Origin: Neoarius graeffei
Taxonomy: Eukaryota > Chordata > Actinopteri > Siluriformes > Ariidae
Direction: 5' to 3'
Assembly: GCF_027579695.1 (NCBI RefSeq)
Contig: NC_083571.1
Span: forward strand, 36,937,943 to 37,001,942
DNA: 64,000 bases
Shown: piece by piece, positions 11,744 through 44,908 of the stretch
How the letters are laid out: every line of letters begins with the position of its first letter
Numbering within the stretch: position 1 is the stretch's first letter
Made by a program: the position numbers and the translations under genes
The notes under the pieces: generated by a model
Databases searched by the model: none
Seen by the model: only the letters and a program-made list of their open reading frames with translations
Told to the model about the DNA's origin: nothing

Positions 11744-12442
11744 TTAACTAGGCCATTCCAAGACTTTTAAACATTTCCTTTTAAACCACTCCGGTGTTGC
11801 TTTAGCAGTATGTTTAGGGTCATTGTCCTGCTGGAATGTGAACCTTCGTCCCAGTCTCAAACCTCTGGCTGACTCAAACAGGTTTTCCTCCAGAACTGCC
11901 CTGTATTTAGTGCCATCCATCTTTCCTTCAGTCCTGACCAGCTTTCCTGTCCCTGCAGATGAAAAACATCCCCACAGCATGATGCTGCCACCACCATGCT
12001 TCACTGTAGGGATGGTGTTCTCAGGGTGATGGGAAATGTTGGGTTTGTGCCACACATGGCATTTCTCATGATGGCCAAAAAGCTCAATTTTATTCCCATT
12101 TGATGAGAGAATCTTCTTCCATGTGTTTGGGGAGTCTGCCACATGCTGTTGGGCAAACTCCAAATGTGTTTTCTTATTTTTTTCCTTCAAGCAATGACTT
12201 TTTATTTCTGGCCACTCTTCCATAAAGCCCTGCTCTGTGGAGTGTATGGTTTAAAGTGGTCCTGTGGACAAATATTCCCATCTCCGCTGTGGATCTCTGC
12301 AGCTCCTTCAGTGTTATCTTTGGTGTCTTTGCTGCATCTCTGATTAATGCCCTCCTTGTCTGTGAGTTTTGGTGGGCGGCCTTCTCTTGTCAGGTTTGCA
12401 GTGGTGCCATATTCTTTCCATTTTGCTATAATGGATTTAATG
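11744..12442 (-). pseudogene. Tc1-like transposase remnant
   Basis: Minus-strand frames carry SIMLWGCFSSAGTGKL, the second catalytic Asp in QQDNDPKHTAKAT, and VLEWPS. Upstream are IIAKWKEYGTTANL and GRPPKLT of the N-terminal DNA-binding half. The reading is broken by frameshifts between about 12202 and 12223. The N-terminus is cut at 12442 by an inserted element, and the region of the final catalytic Glu is disrupted. Not functional. Confidence 0.88.
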
Positions 12443-13079
12443 TAGGGTGACCAGATTTCCCTAGTCTGAAACCGGGACACTTTTGCGCGCGACCATGCTC
12501 GTGCATGCACACCTTTTTTTTACGTAAACGTGACACTCAGAGAGGTGCTCTTATCATTTTGTTGAAGCTCACATTTATCAACATCTCACATGAAATAAAA
12601 CAATCAGGCATTTTGTTATCTAGTAGCATAGTGGTATACAGATCAGTTAAATTATGGTCAGACAACAGATTTTGTAATGGCTGAGAATAGGCCAGGCTAT
12701 GTCCATAGGCCACATTTAAACTGATTTATTTCACCTGTTTGTGAGAACAGCAAGAAGAATGCATATGCACATGTAGGCTATATCTCTAAAATTGTATGCA
12801 CTATAGCATGAACTTAAAAAGTAGATATGTGACCTCAACATAGCCTAGGTCAGAATCAACCTTACTAACCATTCCCCACAACTGAATGAATAAAGCAAGA
12901 AGATGTGTACAAAAGTGAACACTTTAATGGAAGGTGCAACAAGCTGTTCAACACAGCAATACGGCCAAACTGTCAGAATGGTATGTTAAACAGAAACAAA
13001 AAAGAGACAAGTGATCTGAGAATATATACTACGGAAGCCGAGAGAGGCCCTTCATATAATCCTTTTTTTTTATTCACCT

Positions 13080-13215
13080 AGTTATCCCGAGATAACGACA
13101 TAATTAATTCAGGATCTCGAGAAAACAACACAACTAATTCGAGATCTCGAGAAAACAAAACCATTATTCCGTGATCTCTAGAAAACAAAACAATTATTTC
13201 ATGATCTCGAGTAAA
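13080..13215. repeat. 30-bp tandem repeat rich in GATCTCGAG
   Basis: Four diverged copies of a unit of about 30 bp built around GATCTCGAGAAAACAA. Further short repeats of a GTTTACCCACCTC type follow at 13285-13395. Confidence 0.75.
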
Positions 13216-13594
13216 CAGCTGAGAAATGGTTCATTCAGGTGCACCAAGAGCTGGGATGTAGTGGTGCGTAAACGCACATAAACGCCGTTTACCCACCTCC
13301 AGATTTTAGGAAATAGCGTTTATGAACCTCTAAATATAGTTTACGCACATCCAAGCATAGTTTACCCACCTCTAAATACAGTTTACGCACGTATGTCTCT
13401 TGTTTTATACAGATATTAAAACAGCTTTTCCGTTATTTTTCAATTGCCTACACCTAGTAGATCCTGCACAAGTTCTTGTGGGTTTTATCAACACTGCGTA
13501 GCCTACGCGTAGTAATTGTCTGTCTACCGCTCGCCCTCTTGCGGGAGCCAGCAGACTGCGACATTCATTAGTCACTGATTACGTGTGTGAAGAA

Positions 13595-14896
13595 ATGGAT
13601 ATTAGGCGATTTCTGAAGCGTCAGAGCATCACCCTTCCAGCTGATACCAGCAAAACGTCTCGACACAGTGAGTCCAAAAAGAATCCTGAACTTCACGTTT
13701 TTAGGATAAACTCCCCATCGTTTTGGTTTGTGAACCATGCCACTAACTAACGTGAGGTTGTTAACTTGTGCCAACAAATTAGCCTACCTTTCTGGCAGAC
13801 AAATGACGTTGTTAGTGCAGTCTAAAGTTTTTGGTAATTATTATATCAACATAAATTCAGTATTTGTAGCGCATTGTAAGACAAATAGTTGTCATTTCAT
13901 GTTAATCTCGAAGTCATGATGACAGCATGCTAGCTTCATGTCACGGACATAATATAGAGAACTTAGCCTAAAGTAACGTTAGGCAGCTGGGCCATAGAAG
14001 GTTCACGCTGCACGCTGCACGTTCACGTGAAGAACCGGACCCTGGGCCATTAAACTTCATGCTTGGATGTTCACGTGTTGCGTCTGTTCTACTTTGACCG
14101 AGTAACCAACAATATGGACTCTTCGGATGACGACGATTGCCTCATTCTGCTTTTACTGAGACAGAGGAAGAGAAAAAGGAACAGAATTTGGAGCCGAGAA
14201 CACTTCCTTCTGAGAGAAACCCGTGGTGAATTTCACCGAACATTCTATAATCTGCTTGACAATCCCGATGAAGAACTATTTTTCAATTATACCATTCAAT
14301 TATATTTTTTCTGAAGTTTTCCCCTGAAAGCATAGAGTTATCTCCCTAGACCCGTTCTGATTGGCTGGCGCGGCGGTGACCGCATGCATTGACTGGAATT
14401 TCCATCTTCACGCCTAGAAAAAAGTGTGCATGTTCATTTCACGCTTCACGCGTGAAGTGTGCAGCGTGCAACGTGAACGCCGTTCTATGGCCCAGAGCAA
14501 GTCATGCTACGTTTGTCCACTTTTCTTTACACGCGTGTAGCGTGTAGTGTGCAGCATGCAGCGTGCAGCGTGAACCTTCTATGGCCCAGCTGCCTTAGGC
14601 AAGTCACTCCTCCCCGCCCTTCTCGGTGTGTGGGTGTGTGTGTTTATTTTTTAAAGAAGGCTATAGCATTCAGATTGGGCAGAAATACTTGTCCACATGA
14701 TTGGTGTACTTAGCCGTTTTAATTTAATTTTACAGATAGTGGTGGAGAGACAGACAGTGTTGCGGGGCCAGGAGAAACAGCAGGAGGAGAGACAGAAGGA
14801 GGAGAGAGTGAGAGGAGGAAAATAGGGCAAAGAGAGGATCCGAGTTCCGCCGCCGCCACAAAAACCACATCGCCAGGTCTCGCCTCATCTCCATAG
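13595..14896 (+). pseudogene. hAT-like N-terminal coding remnant, two exons
   Basis: Exon 13595-13667 (73 nt) begins MDIRRFLKRQS and ends at a GTGAGT donor. After an intron of about 1.07 kb the frame resumes at 14736 behind TTTTACAG, giving a Gly/Glu-rich segment and KIGQREDPSS before a stop at 14894. The layout resembles the short first exon of fish hAT transposases. The Harbinger element at 13982-14594 lies wholly in the intron. No catalytic domain remains. The assignment rests on layout and style, so it is tentative. Confidence 0.4.
13982..14594 (+). mobile_element. PIF/Harbinger element, 613 bp
   Basis: Perfect 38-bp terminal inverted repeats start GGCAGCTGGGCCATAGAAGG, flanked by TTA on both sides (13979-13981 and 14595-14597), the expected 3-bp Harbinger target duplication. 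Subterminal CACGCTG/GTGCAGC motifs are repeated. A short frame (14114-14314, MDSSDDDDCL...) with a GEFHRTFYNLL segment resembles the N-terminus of PIF/Harbinger transposases. The catalytic part is deleted. Confidence 0.88.
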
Positions 14897-15892
14897 CAAA
14901 CTGCACTGGTGTTTATGCACCTTGAGCCAGCGCTGAGAGAAGTTGCAGAATTCAGCTGGCTATAAACAATCTAAATAAATATTTATAAAAATGTAGAAAA
15001 AGTTTATTAATATGACGAAATAAATATGTGCAAATTATTAAGCCTGAATTAAGAGTTTGGTAATACAGCGGCCGTATCCCAAATGACTGCCTACTGAAGC
15101 TCGAGTGCACTATATAGAGTTTAAAAATCCATTACTTCCTAGTAACATGTAGTGCACTTATACAGAAATTAGAGAGTCATTTAGGAGTCAACCCTCGTTA
15201 CCAGGCTACACGTTTTCATTTCAGTTCAGAAACAAAAACACACACGAGACCTCACACTTTAACACTAACCAGATAATTAAACAAACAAAAAAGAAATCAT
15301 TAAACATGGAGTGCGCTTTTTTTTGTTTACGTATTACGTAGATATGCTTATTACGTGTCAATTTGCGCATACGGGACACTTTTGGGTCGTTTTCCGTTCA
15401 TATTGGAGATCGCATACAAGTCTCATATAATTGGTAATGTGAACGGCCTAACAAAAAAATCGGATTTCACAACAAATCGGATATGGGTCGTTTCAGGTTG
15501 CAGTCTGAACGTAGTGTTATTTAGGGCTTTCACATGAAAGGGGGTTAATACCTATGCACACTCCAGATTTCTGTTTTTTCATCTGAATTATCGTTTGCAT
15601 CACAATAAAAAACAAAACAAAGAAACAAAAAAAAAACCAATGTGCACCTTTAAAGTGGTAGGCATGTTGTGTAAATCAAATGGTGCTAACCCTCCAAAAA
15701 TCCATTTTAATTCCAACTTGTAATGCGACAAAACAGGACAAACACCAAGGGGGATGAATACATTTGCAAGACACTACACATTAAACGGTTACTGCAGACG
15801 TAATGTAACCCTAACATAAGTAGCTAGCTGGCTAATGTTTGAACATTTATGTAATTATTGTTAATTAACAATTATTTGCTGAAGGTGAAGTG

Positions 15893-15951
15893 GATATGGG
15901 TGAATAATAAACGAGACGAAGTCGAAGTCGAGGTTATTATTCACCCATATT
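15893..15951. repeat. Short perfect hairpin
   Basis: TGGATATGGGTGAATAATAA is followed 15-20 bp later by its near-exact reverse complement. The loop carries a GAAGTCGAAGTCGAGG repeat. Confidence 0.8.
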
Positions 15952-17725
15952 CACTGAGCCTGAGGCGGATAATTGTTTTAGTATAAATATACAGGTGATT
16001 ATTTAAAAAAAATCATATTTCAAAATCATATTTCAAACTTCAAAAGTGGCATGCAAATGTAATAAAGGTGTGGCACAGACTTGTCACTTATCTATGCCGA
16101 GTCACATAAAATACTTTGTTTTGAAATAGATAAAATAAATCACAATTCCACCTGACCTTTGAATAGTTTTAGACCAAACTTCGTAGCATGCTTTTAGGAA
16201 CAGCATTTTCTTTCATCATTTGTAATTCTTCCTCACTTACGATGACAAAGTGATAGGCCACCATTTTGCCAAGTTGCTCGAGGTGATTATTGAGAAATAG
16301 TCTGAGTTTCTCGACCAATCAGCACACACGATTTCCTATCATCACCTGCGTATTTATACTAATAAACTTTTATAAGGAGCCTGGTGATTCAAAACAAACA
16401 CTAATAAGCTGTGTAATCTGCCATATTTTTGTTGTTTTCTTAAGTGTTATTAGCACTAGCTTGTTTCTTTCAGTGAGATTCAGTCTTAAAGAAGGATGAG
16501 TTCATACATCATTCATAAGAGTTTATTAATGCATCAGAAGTCGCCAACAAGAGTCAATAGAATCAAAATCCCATTTAAAGTATGCAAACAGGCACTATAT
16601 TACAGAGTTCAGAGACTTTTCTTTGGGTATTTGTACATATTCTGTCTCTTGAACTCAAATTTCATCTTTTATTGATGATTTAATTTGTCTTTTGACACTA
16701 GAATAATATTGTGAAAGGCTTCTGGTGCATTATTAAGCTCTTATGCAGCGTTTATGGATGTCCACTGCTGAGACTGTATGCAATACTGTATATGTATAAT
16801 TAGGCCATTAACGTAATATACTACAGAGTCATTATGATATATAATCTTAAACCGTACACTTTCTTTCAAGTCGCAGTGATTCCCTCTCTGTAAATGAGCA
16901 CAAAAGTCTAATAAGCTAACAGTCATACAAAAACTTAAAAAAAAAAGAAAAAGAAATTCTACAGGATCAGTGTAAAAAAAAGAGAGAGAGAGATTTATCA
17001 AAGCAAATAGCATCATTTCCTTCACCCACTGTTCAGCTCGAGTCACATCAGCTTGCTAATTAGCTTAGCTTATTAACTAGCATTCTGCAGAAACAAAATT
17101 CCATCATATATAAAGCGATTTTAAATTACTGCTAATCAAAAATAACATTTGTACTGTGTGTGTGTGTGTGTGTGTGTGCGTGTGTGTGTGATATGACCAT
17201 CAGTCTGAAGAGTGTCCTGCCACTCAGGATGACATCACTCATCTCGCTTCACATTTTATTTTTCTGTGTGTGCAAATTTATCATCGAGCATCAGCACTTC
17301 TGTCGTGGTATTTACTGGCTCGTGAAAGACTAGCTCTACACCAGCACTCCACATTTTAAATATAGACCTATAGTTGACCTTTCTTTTTCAATGTGGCTGT
17401 GTGTGAGAGCACTGGGCTTTCAAACTGATCTGATTTCTGATTTCAGTTTTATTTTTAAATAAGCTAATCAATCTGATTCATACCACATCTCAAGCTGGAC
17501 CTAAACATCTTCCATAATTATCTTCCACAGTTAATCGTGCCATTACAAATAAACTTTTACTAGCTCATCAAATATTAATGTTTAGCAAGTTCAGTTAACA
17601 TGATATTAGCTAGCAAGTAGCCACACTTACTAGCAGGCTAGCTTAATGCTAACAATTACTTTGTGTAGTTAAGCTGAATCACAAGCTAGCTAATTATGTG
17701 TAATTACATATATTACAAATATTGT
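15952..17725. other. AT-rich intergenic DNA, no gene seen
   Basis: Only a (GT)n run at 17156-17190 stands out. No coding homology was recognised. Confidence 0.6.
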
Positions 17726-17728
17726 GGA

Positions 17729-18121
17729 CGGCGCGGTGGTGTAGTGGTTAGCGCTGTCGCCTCACAGCAAGAAGGTCCGGGTTCGAGCCCCGTGGCCGGC
17801 GAGGGCCTTTCTGTGCGGAGTTTGCATGTTCTCCCCGTGGGTTTCCTCCGGGTGCTCCGGTTTCCCCCACAGTCCAAAGACATACAGGTTAGGTTAACTG
17901 GTGACTCTAAATTGACCGTAGGTGTGAATGTGAGTGTGAATGGTTGTCTGTGTCTATGTGTCAGCCCTGTGATGACCTGGCGACTTGTCCAGGGTGTACC
18001 CCGCCTTTCGCCCGTAGTCAGCTGGGATAGGCTCCAGCTTGCCTGCGACCGGCCACGGGGCTCGAACCCGGACCTTCTTGCTGTGAGGCGACAGCGCTAA
18101 CCACTACACCACCGTGCCGCC
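17729..18121 (+). mobile_element. Foldback SINE, copy 2 (head-body-inverted head)
   Basis: A plus-strand SINE from GGCGCGGTGG to CTTGCCTGCGAC (17729-18049) is joined directly to an inverted copy of its own tRNA-like head (18050-18121, ending CACCGTGCCGCC). Both ends therefore carry a tRNA-like head and there is no normal 3' tail. No target duplication was found. Confidence 0.85.
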
Positions 18122-19492
18122 TAGGCTAGTTGCTATTTTATGTATTTAAAGAATGTGGCTAAGCTCCCTAGCTAATGTTCCCTGAACTGTTAAATTGAGT
18201 TATGAACGTCTTTACAATCAGACAGGAAACTGGACAAAAGTTTAAAATCACTCAACATGGTTTTATTTTCATGAAGATTATTTACATCCATACAAAAAAA
18301 AGGAAAAAAAAAGATGAAAATACGTTTTCACAATCCGGCTGCACGATATATCGCTGATTAATCGTTATCGCAATCCTGTAATATGCGAATGAGCTTTTTA
18401 ACAAACCTCAGTGTGTCCCATGTTGTGTGACATTAGATCTGGAGATGTTCTGTTGATATAATCGTAGTTTTTTGTCCGTATCATGCAGCCATATTTCACA
18501 AGACACTGTTTTTCAATAAAATGCTAATTTTCCCTCTTTTGCCAACAAAAAAAAAACCTTCATCAACATCTCTGTAAACATCTGGTGTGGTGGAATGGAC
18601 AGAAAGCGTTTTGTTCCTGAGGAGATCTATAAGCGTCTAGATCAAATAAATAACTCATACCTGTAAATGCGCTATAAGACATTATAAACATAAACACAGT
18701 ACCACACCAGCTCTGACCACGTTAGCCATTTTTACTAGGTCATGCTAAGTGGCTAACGTGAGATCACACTCGGTGACTGAAGCTATGCTAATTATTAATA
18801 CGTACCAGTGTAAACTTTGTGGGAAATCCAGGAGGTATAAACATACACTAACTTTTATTACCTTGTCATGAAGATAATTCAGACAAAATCCTGCTAATAG
18901 TGTAGCTAAACATAGCATAGCCAGTTGCATCAAAACTTTTGAATTTCCTAGCATTTGTTTATGTTTACACGATTTACATCAACTGACTTGGGTTACATTA
19001 GCATTGTTTATGCTAACTTGTACCTTCAACGCTAATTAGCATTGTGTTTTTGAGCTTTTCTACTTTTTTCAAACAGAACACATTCTGCTAATTGTTAGCT
19101 TTAGTCTTCCTTTCGCTTTTATTACTCTGATTAGCCAAATTAACTATGTTTTGTTTAATTCTTGTTGAATCTTTTGATTGGTAGTTTTATAAGGTTATGC
19201 TGGCTGCTAACTTTTGTCTCTGTTTAGCCTTTAATGCTACTCTCCCCACTGGTATTTTGTGCTAATTATTTAATTGACAGTTAAAGAAAAAAAAAAACAT
19301 CAAACTTGAGCTAAAGACTCTCATAATAAAGTCCTTACATGCTAAACCCAAAGCCTAGCTTGCTAATAATATTAGCACCCTTGGTTTAACACAATAAAGC
19401 TTAATTAAAAAAAAAAAAAATTAGTCACAGGTTTTTGCTTTTCCTTTGGCGGATCGGACCCACACTATTTGCCTTGAGTTTGGTCCTCAGGT
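18122..19492. other. MTTP-proximal intergenic DNA and 3' UTR side
   Basis: AT-rich, with no second gene recognised. It includes whatever 3' UTR follows the MTTP stop at 19493; no convincing minus-strand polyadenylation signal could be chosen. Confidence 0.55.
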
Positions 19493-40396
<20,904 letters not shown>

Positions 40397-40560
40397 GGTG
40401 AAGGGAAGACAGACAGAAAGAGAGACAGAGGGAGACAGAGAGACAGAGAGAGGACAGTGTCTATGCTTCAGCTCTGTTTATCTGACTGGGGGTCAGACTC
40501 CAAACTCCACACTTCTGTACTGAGTACCAAGTACTCCACAGCTACTCATTAACCTGGTTG
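40397..40560 (-). promoter_or_regulatory. mttp: Putative MTTP proximal promoter
   Basis: Upstream of the ATG, on the minus strand, are an HNF1-like GTTAATGAGTAGC (40553-40541), a TGGAGTCTGACCCCC element (40502-40488) resembling the HNF4/DR1-type site of mammalian MTTP promoters, and a GATAAACAG TATA-like box (40482-40474). The order fits liver and intestine regulation. Transcription start is not determined. Confidence 0.45.
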
Positions 40561-41091
40561 CCAGATCACATCACAACTTCTAAATGTGGCTTAAATCCCT
40601 CCCAAAACAGGACAGATGTGGGGGAATGGGCTTGGCAGGGTCAGGAAACTACTCCTCCCCCTCCTCCTCTTCCCTCTGTATGTCTGAAAGCAGGGATTTA
40701 ACATCTGTCAATTTAACAGCGGTCAATTATTTCCAATGAATGATCAGTTACTAATGAAAGCTCATTGTTGTGTTTGTTATGAAAACGTTGCCTGGCCATC
40801 ACTAATGAGCAGAAGATAATTTCACAGTGTTTTATTGATTTACAAGACATTTTACTCTTTTGTCTCTCATCTGTAAGCTAACTTTTATCTTTTTAATGAT
40901 GTTTTAGCTCAAATCTTCAATCTTAATCCACTAAGTTTGTTTTTAATGTTGTTTCTGTATTTGTTACTTGAGTGCTCGAATCCAAGCGTCACATTTTCAT
41001 TTTCTAAATGATGTTTGTTTGATTTAGTTAATTTTAAAACTAAGTTATCTAAAGTTAAGGTTTAAAAAAGAAAAATCAACATGGGAAAAGG

Positions 41092-41134
<43 letters not shown>

Positions 41135-41559
41135 GTTTTTTGTCTGTTCAAGGATCGTTACTCAACATTTGATGAAAACACTTCAGGCTTTAATCACCAC
41201 TATGTCTCTGATTAAAAGCCTCTCTCGTTGTTTAATTTACAAAATCTCAGAGTCACCATCATGGCCGTAACTACCATTGAGGACACCGAGGTCATGTCCT
41301 CGGTATTTTTTCCAGAAATTTAAAATTGGTCTACGCTGAATTCGAGCAGTGATCAATGTAAAACGCAGTGTCCACATCCACATGTCATCTGTATTTCCCC
41401 CCAATAAAATTCACATTTGTCTAATGTCATCTGAAATCTCTCAGCCTCTATCTCTATCGTTGCCGTGTCTAACGCAGCGTCACGCGACGTAGCCTATAGA
41501 CCCTTTTCAGTCACGTGACCTTCGTAAACGCGACCGCCATTTTGGACATGTAGTGGACT

Positions 41560-42051
41560 TTGGCTCGAATCAGTTTGAATGCGAGGAAGGCGACAAATGA
41601 AAAGCATAAAAGAAAAAGGAGCGAGATGCAGAAAACACCTTCACTATCCAGCGACGTAGGGCATTTACAGGGCGAGCAGAGGGAGAGGTATTTGCAAAAA
41701 TTGAGGTTAGCAGGCTTAGAGAACGACATTTATCTGCTTCCACCAGGATTGTTCACTGACGTACGGAAGTACACCAAGCCCTCGTCTTTACCTGACTTCG
41801 GCCCACATGATCTGTATACCTATGTCGTTAAAAACCCATCGCCATACACAGGTATTGATCTGAAAGCGTATAAGAGTTTGGATGCCTACAAATATTTTGT
41901 GTCAGGCTGGGTCACATGCCTACATCAGCGGGTCATCCCTGGAGCCGGTGGTTGCCATCTTATTACAGCTAAGGTTTGTTCACATTTTCATTTACTTTCG
42001 GTCCTCAGGATAAACAAAATGTTATTAAATGTCATTGAAATAACTTCTTAG
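41560..42051 (+). pseudogene. Transposon protein fragment (upstream of SWIM/YqaJ)
   Basis: 163 residues; the block LPPGLFTDVRKYTKPSSLPD, FGPHDLYTYVVKNPSPYTG and GWVTCLHQRVIPGAGGCHLI is a recurrent fish transposon sequence that normally leads into a SWIM zinc finger and a YqaJ-like nuclease. Here it stops after ITAKV at what looks like a GTTTGT exon border and runs into unrelated sequence. The nuclease part is missing. Confidence 0.6.
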
Positions 42052-42159
42052 TCTGTTGAGACATGGCCCGTTATAAATTTGCTGTTACCAGGCAATGATG
42101 AAGAACTGTATTATTAGGGTCGGTGTCTGTGTTGTAGCAGTGTACTAGCAGCTAGCTGT

Positions 42160-42730
42160 TAGCACTAGCTAATGTCAACAACATAGTAGCTAGTATGTTA
42201 CTGTAGCAATGTTTACGTTCAGTCATTTGAATGACTGTTAAAACCTTTCAGTCTCAAGTTTTTCCCTTTACTGTATTTACTAGTTTACTGTAATTATGAT
42301 CCGGCAGCTATTTACACCGGATCCAGTGTAAATAGCTGCCGGAGCCAACGTCCGAGGTTCCGGAGCGCGCTCCGGCTTGCTCTCCCTCAAATTAAGCCCT
42401 GTACAGGTAAATAGCTGCCGGAGCCGACGTCCGAGGTTCCGGAGCGCGCTCTGGCTTGCTCTCCCTCAAATTAAGCCCTGTACAGGTAAATAGCTGCCGG
42501 AGCCGACGTCCGAGGTTCCGGAGCGCGCTCCGGAACCTCAGACGTCGGCTCCGGCAGCTATTTACACTGGATCCGGTGTAAATAGCTGCCGGATCATAAT
42601 TACAGTAAACTAGTAAATACAGTAAAGGAAAAACTTGAGACTGAAAGGTTTTAACATTCATCCAAATGACTGAACGTAAACATTGCTACAGTAACATACT
42701 AGCTACTATGTTGTTGACATTAGCTAGTCA
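42160..42730. repeat. 570-bp palindrome with internal 79-bp tandem repeats
   Basis: Arms of about 190 bp are near-perfect inverted copies (for example AATTATGATCCGGCAGC and its reverse complement). The centre has about 2.5 direct copies of a 79-bp unit (starts 42329, 42408, 42487) containing the small palindrome TTCCGGAGCGCGCTCCGG. This DNA could extrude as a cruciform. Confidence 0.85.
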
Positions 42731-43276
42731 ACAATAGCTACTACAGAAGAACAAAGAGGTTACAATGGGTTATTTTAGCCTATTTGGTTACACACTCGCC
42801 GCCACAGAATGTTAACAGCAATGTAATGCCTTTTCTGGCTAATTTTATTCGTCTTACCTCCAACAAAGTGGTCACTACACAAGCGTTGGTATGCCGAGGG
42901 CTGCCAATCTTTCCTGTTAATGGCTGCTATCCATCTTCTCCGTCAGGATCCGATAAAATGATAAACCTTGCCTTGTTTGTTGATGGTTACTACATCCAGG
43001 TGCATAACAATATAGTGGCATGATGGAAGTCTTGCTGAAAGTAAAAACTTTCTTTGCTGCCGTTCCTCAATGTTGGCTGTGGTAAACTACTGGTAGTACA
43101 TGTCCAAAATGGCGGCCACGTTTGTCGTGACGTCACGTGAAAAGGGTCTATACTAGTGTCGGCCGGGGAAGTTGGGTTTTGGATAAAACAGGCAGGGTGT
43201 AGTCTACGCTCTATCACATATGCCTACCTAACCTAACGTAAGCTAATAGTCACATAGAGCTTTACCTGAGTGCAAA

Positions 43277-43349
43277 ATGAAAACGTTGCAACAAACTAAA
43301 TTAAGGTTTGGACAGCCAACAGAAGAGCAGGGAAAGAGAAGGAGGGAAG
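43277..43349 (+). pseudogene. hAT-like first coding exon remnant
   Basis: 73 nt, MKTLQQTKLRFGQPTEEQGK then RRREG, ending at a GTGAGA donor. The same exon length and style occur at 13595-13667. No downstream exon was recognised. It supports the hAT reading of the surrounding 9.5-kb element. Confidence 0.35.
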
Positions 43350-43533
43350 GTGAGAAAATATTGTCAGTGCAGTGGCAGACCGTTCAGCGGTGTCATGTCA
43401 ACTTTCCAAGGGGAAACGTTTCATTGTCATTGACTATTACATTTTAGTTAGCATTTCGAATCGAGAAACATTCAAAACTACGTTGTCACAGGCAGCCCTG
43501 TGCAGGGCTGAGTAAACGGGCTTGTTCGAGTAA

Positions 43534-43640
43534 CTCTCTCTCTCTCTCTCTCTTTCTCTCATAACTCTCTCTTTCTCTCTCAATCACTCACAGAGACACA
43601 CACACACACAAATAATACACTCTCACACACTCTCTCTAAT
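43534..43640. repeat. (CT)n/(CA)n microsatellite cluster
   Basis: Mixed CT and CA runs preceding a segment (43695-43826) that recurs at 50330-50480. Confidence 0.8.
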
Positions 43641-44518
43641 ACATAGTCTTCACACAGAACTAATAGCCCTACATTCTAATGTAATTTAAGATAATGAAAT
43701 GTAAATAATGCCAATACTTCAGGTAGCTGAGCAATACACTCAGTTCAGTTCAGTTTTGACTTTTATGTCAGACAAAACTCCACAGTTATGATGGCACAGT
43801 TTTAGAATTGTTGAAGTAAATGTGTTATGAGCCAAACTTACAATACAGGCAATGGCGAGAACACTCTGTTTCAGAGAATGCCTGCAAATGGATCTCAGTT
43901 CAAGACAGCCAGATAGACTGATGCCTTTACATTACTGCTCAGAATGTCTCTGTTAGGTTTATATAAGTATTATTCTTGACCACGAAGGCAGTAATTTATT
44001 AAAATGGTGACAAAATTAAGGATTAACTTAAGGTCCAGATAAAAATGACCTTCTGTCTCGGCTGGACATTGTTTGGGAACATTTTGTTTATTTTGATATG
44101 AAATGTGTATTTTTGATCAGAGATGTGTCTGAACGACGCCAAGGTCTGTTTTGATGTCAGATCGACCCACACACACTTTAATGTTGGATGTAATGGTAGC
44201 CTTATTGCTGAACAAAGAGTTAAGACTTTATATTTTTGGATTATTGCATATACTATGGCAGATTTAAATTTAATTGTTAGATCTAAGATGTATTCAATGG
44301 TTTAAGTTAGTTTTATAGTTTTAAGTTAGTTTTATAATTACAGAATATAATTTAGGGTTGTTAAGACCTTATGATTCTAATGTTAAGACTTCATGAGTTT
44401 AATCCTGAATCCTGTTTGACCTTTCTCTGGTGAAGTAGCATTTCCAGACATATTCTTATTTTTCGTATGACTGTCTTTTAGGTTTGTTCTTATTTACTTA
44501 TAACATATCTTTGTTGAA

Positions 44519-44894
44519 GGGCGGCACGGTGGTGTAGTGGTTAGCGCTGTCGCCTCACAGCAAGAAGGTCCGGGTTCGAGCCCCGTGGCCGGCGAGGGCC
44601 TTTCTGTGCGGAGTTTGCATGTTCTCCCCGTGTCCGCGTGGGTTTCCTCCGGGTGCTCCGGTTTCCCCCACAGTCCAAAGACATGCAGGTTAGGTTAACT
44701 GGTGACTCTAAATTGACCGTAGGTGTGAATGTGAGTGTGAATGGTTGTCTGTGTCTATGTGTCAGCCCTGTGATGACCTGGCGACTTGTCCAGGGTGTAC
44801 CCCGCCTTTCACCCGTAGTCAGCTGGGATAGGCTCCAGCTTGCCTGCGACCCTGTAGAAGGATAAAGTGGCTAGAGATAATGAGATGAGATGAG
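44519..44894 (+). mobile_element. tRNA-derived SINE, copy 6
   Basis: Full-length copy with a perfect 14-bp duplication ATATCTTTGTTGAA (44505-44518 and 44895-44908). Confidence 0.95.
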
Positions 44895-44908
44895 ATATCT
44901 TTGTTGAA

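Larger units (their letters stand above)
12443..15539. mobile_element. hAT-like composite inserted in Tc1
   Basis: Begins at a TAGGGTGACCAGATTTCCC-type terminus abutting the truncated Tc1 transposase. It contains short tandem repeats, an N-terminal hAT-like coding remnant and a 613-bp Harbinger element. It ends near a CCCTAAAT-type boundary (15520-15539) whose adjoining sequence resembles another fish hAT terminus. More than one element is probably merged here, and the internal borders are not resolved. Confidence 0.4.
11063..15779 (-). mobile_element. Degraded Tc1-like transposon with nested insertions
   Basis: Inverted arms lie at about 11063-11525 and 15540-15779. CCACTTTAAAGGTGCA and GGAGTGTGCATAGGTATT occur in both, inverted. 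The right end finishes with a Tc1-type terminus near CAAGACACTACA; the outer part of the left arm is lost. The transposase remnant is on the minus strand. A SINE sits in the left arm, and about 3.1 kb of other elements (12443-15539) replaces the start of the transposase. Confidence 0.7.
41498..43149 (+). mobile_element. ISL2EU-like DNA transposon B
   Basis: Termini AGACCCTTTTCA on both sides, with GCCATTTTGGACATGTA inverted about 40 bp inside each end, flanked by AT. Contains a SWIM/YqaJ-type protein fragment and a large central palindrome. Shares its terminus with element A at 27541. Confidence 0.75.

Noticed and set aside
40741-41250. Possible upstream divergent gene next to MTTP (TRMT10A in mammals)
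   Set aside because: No coding similarity was found between the MTTP start and the repeat nest, or anywhere to the window end.
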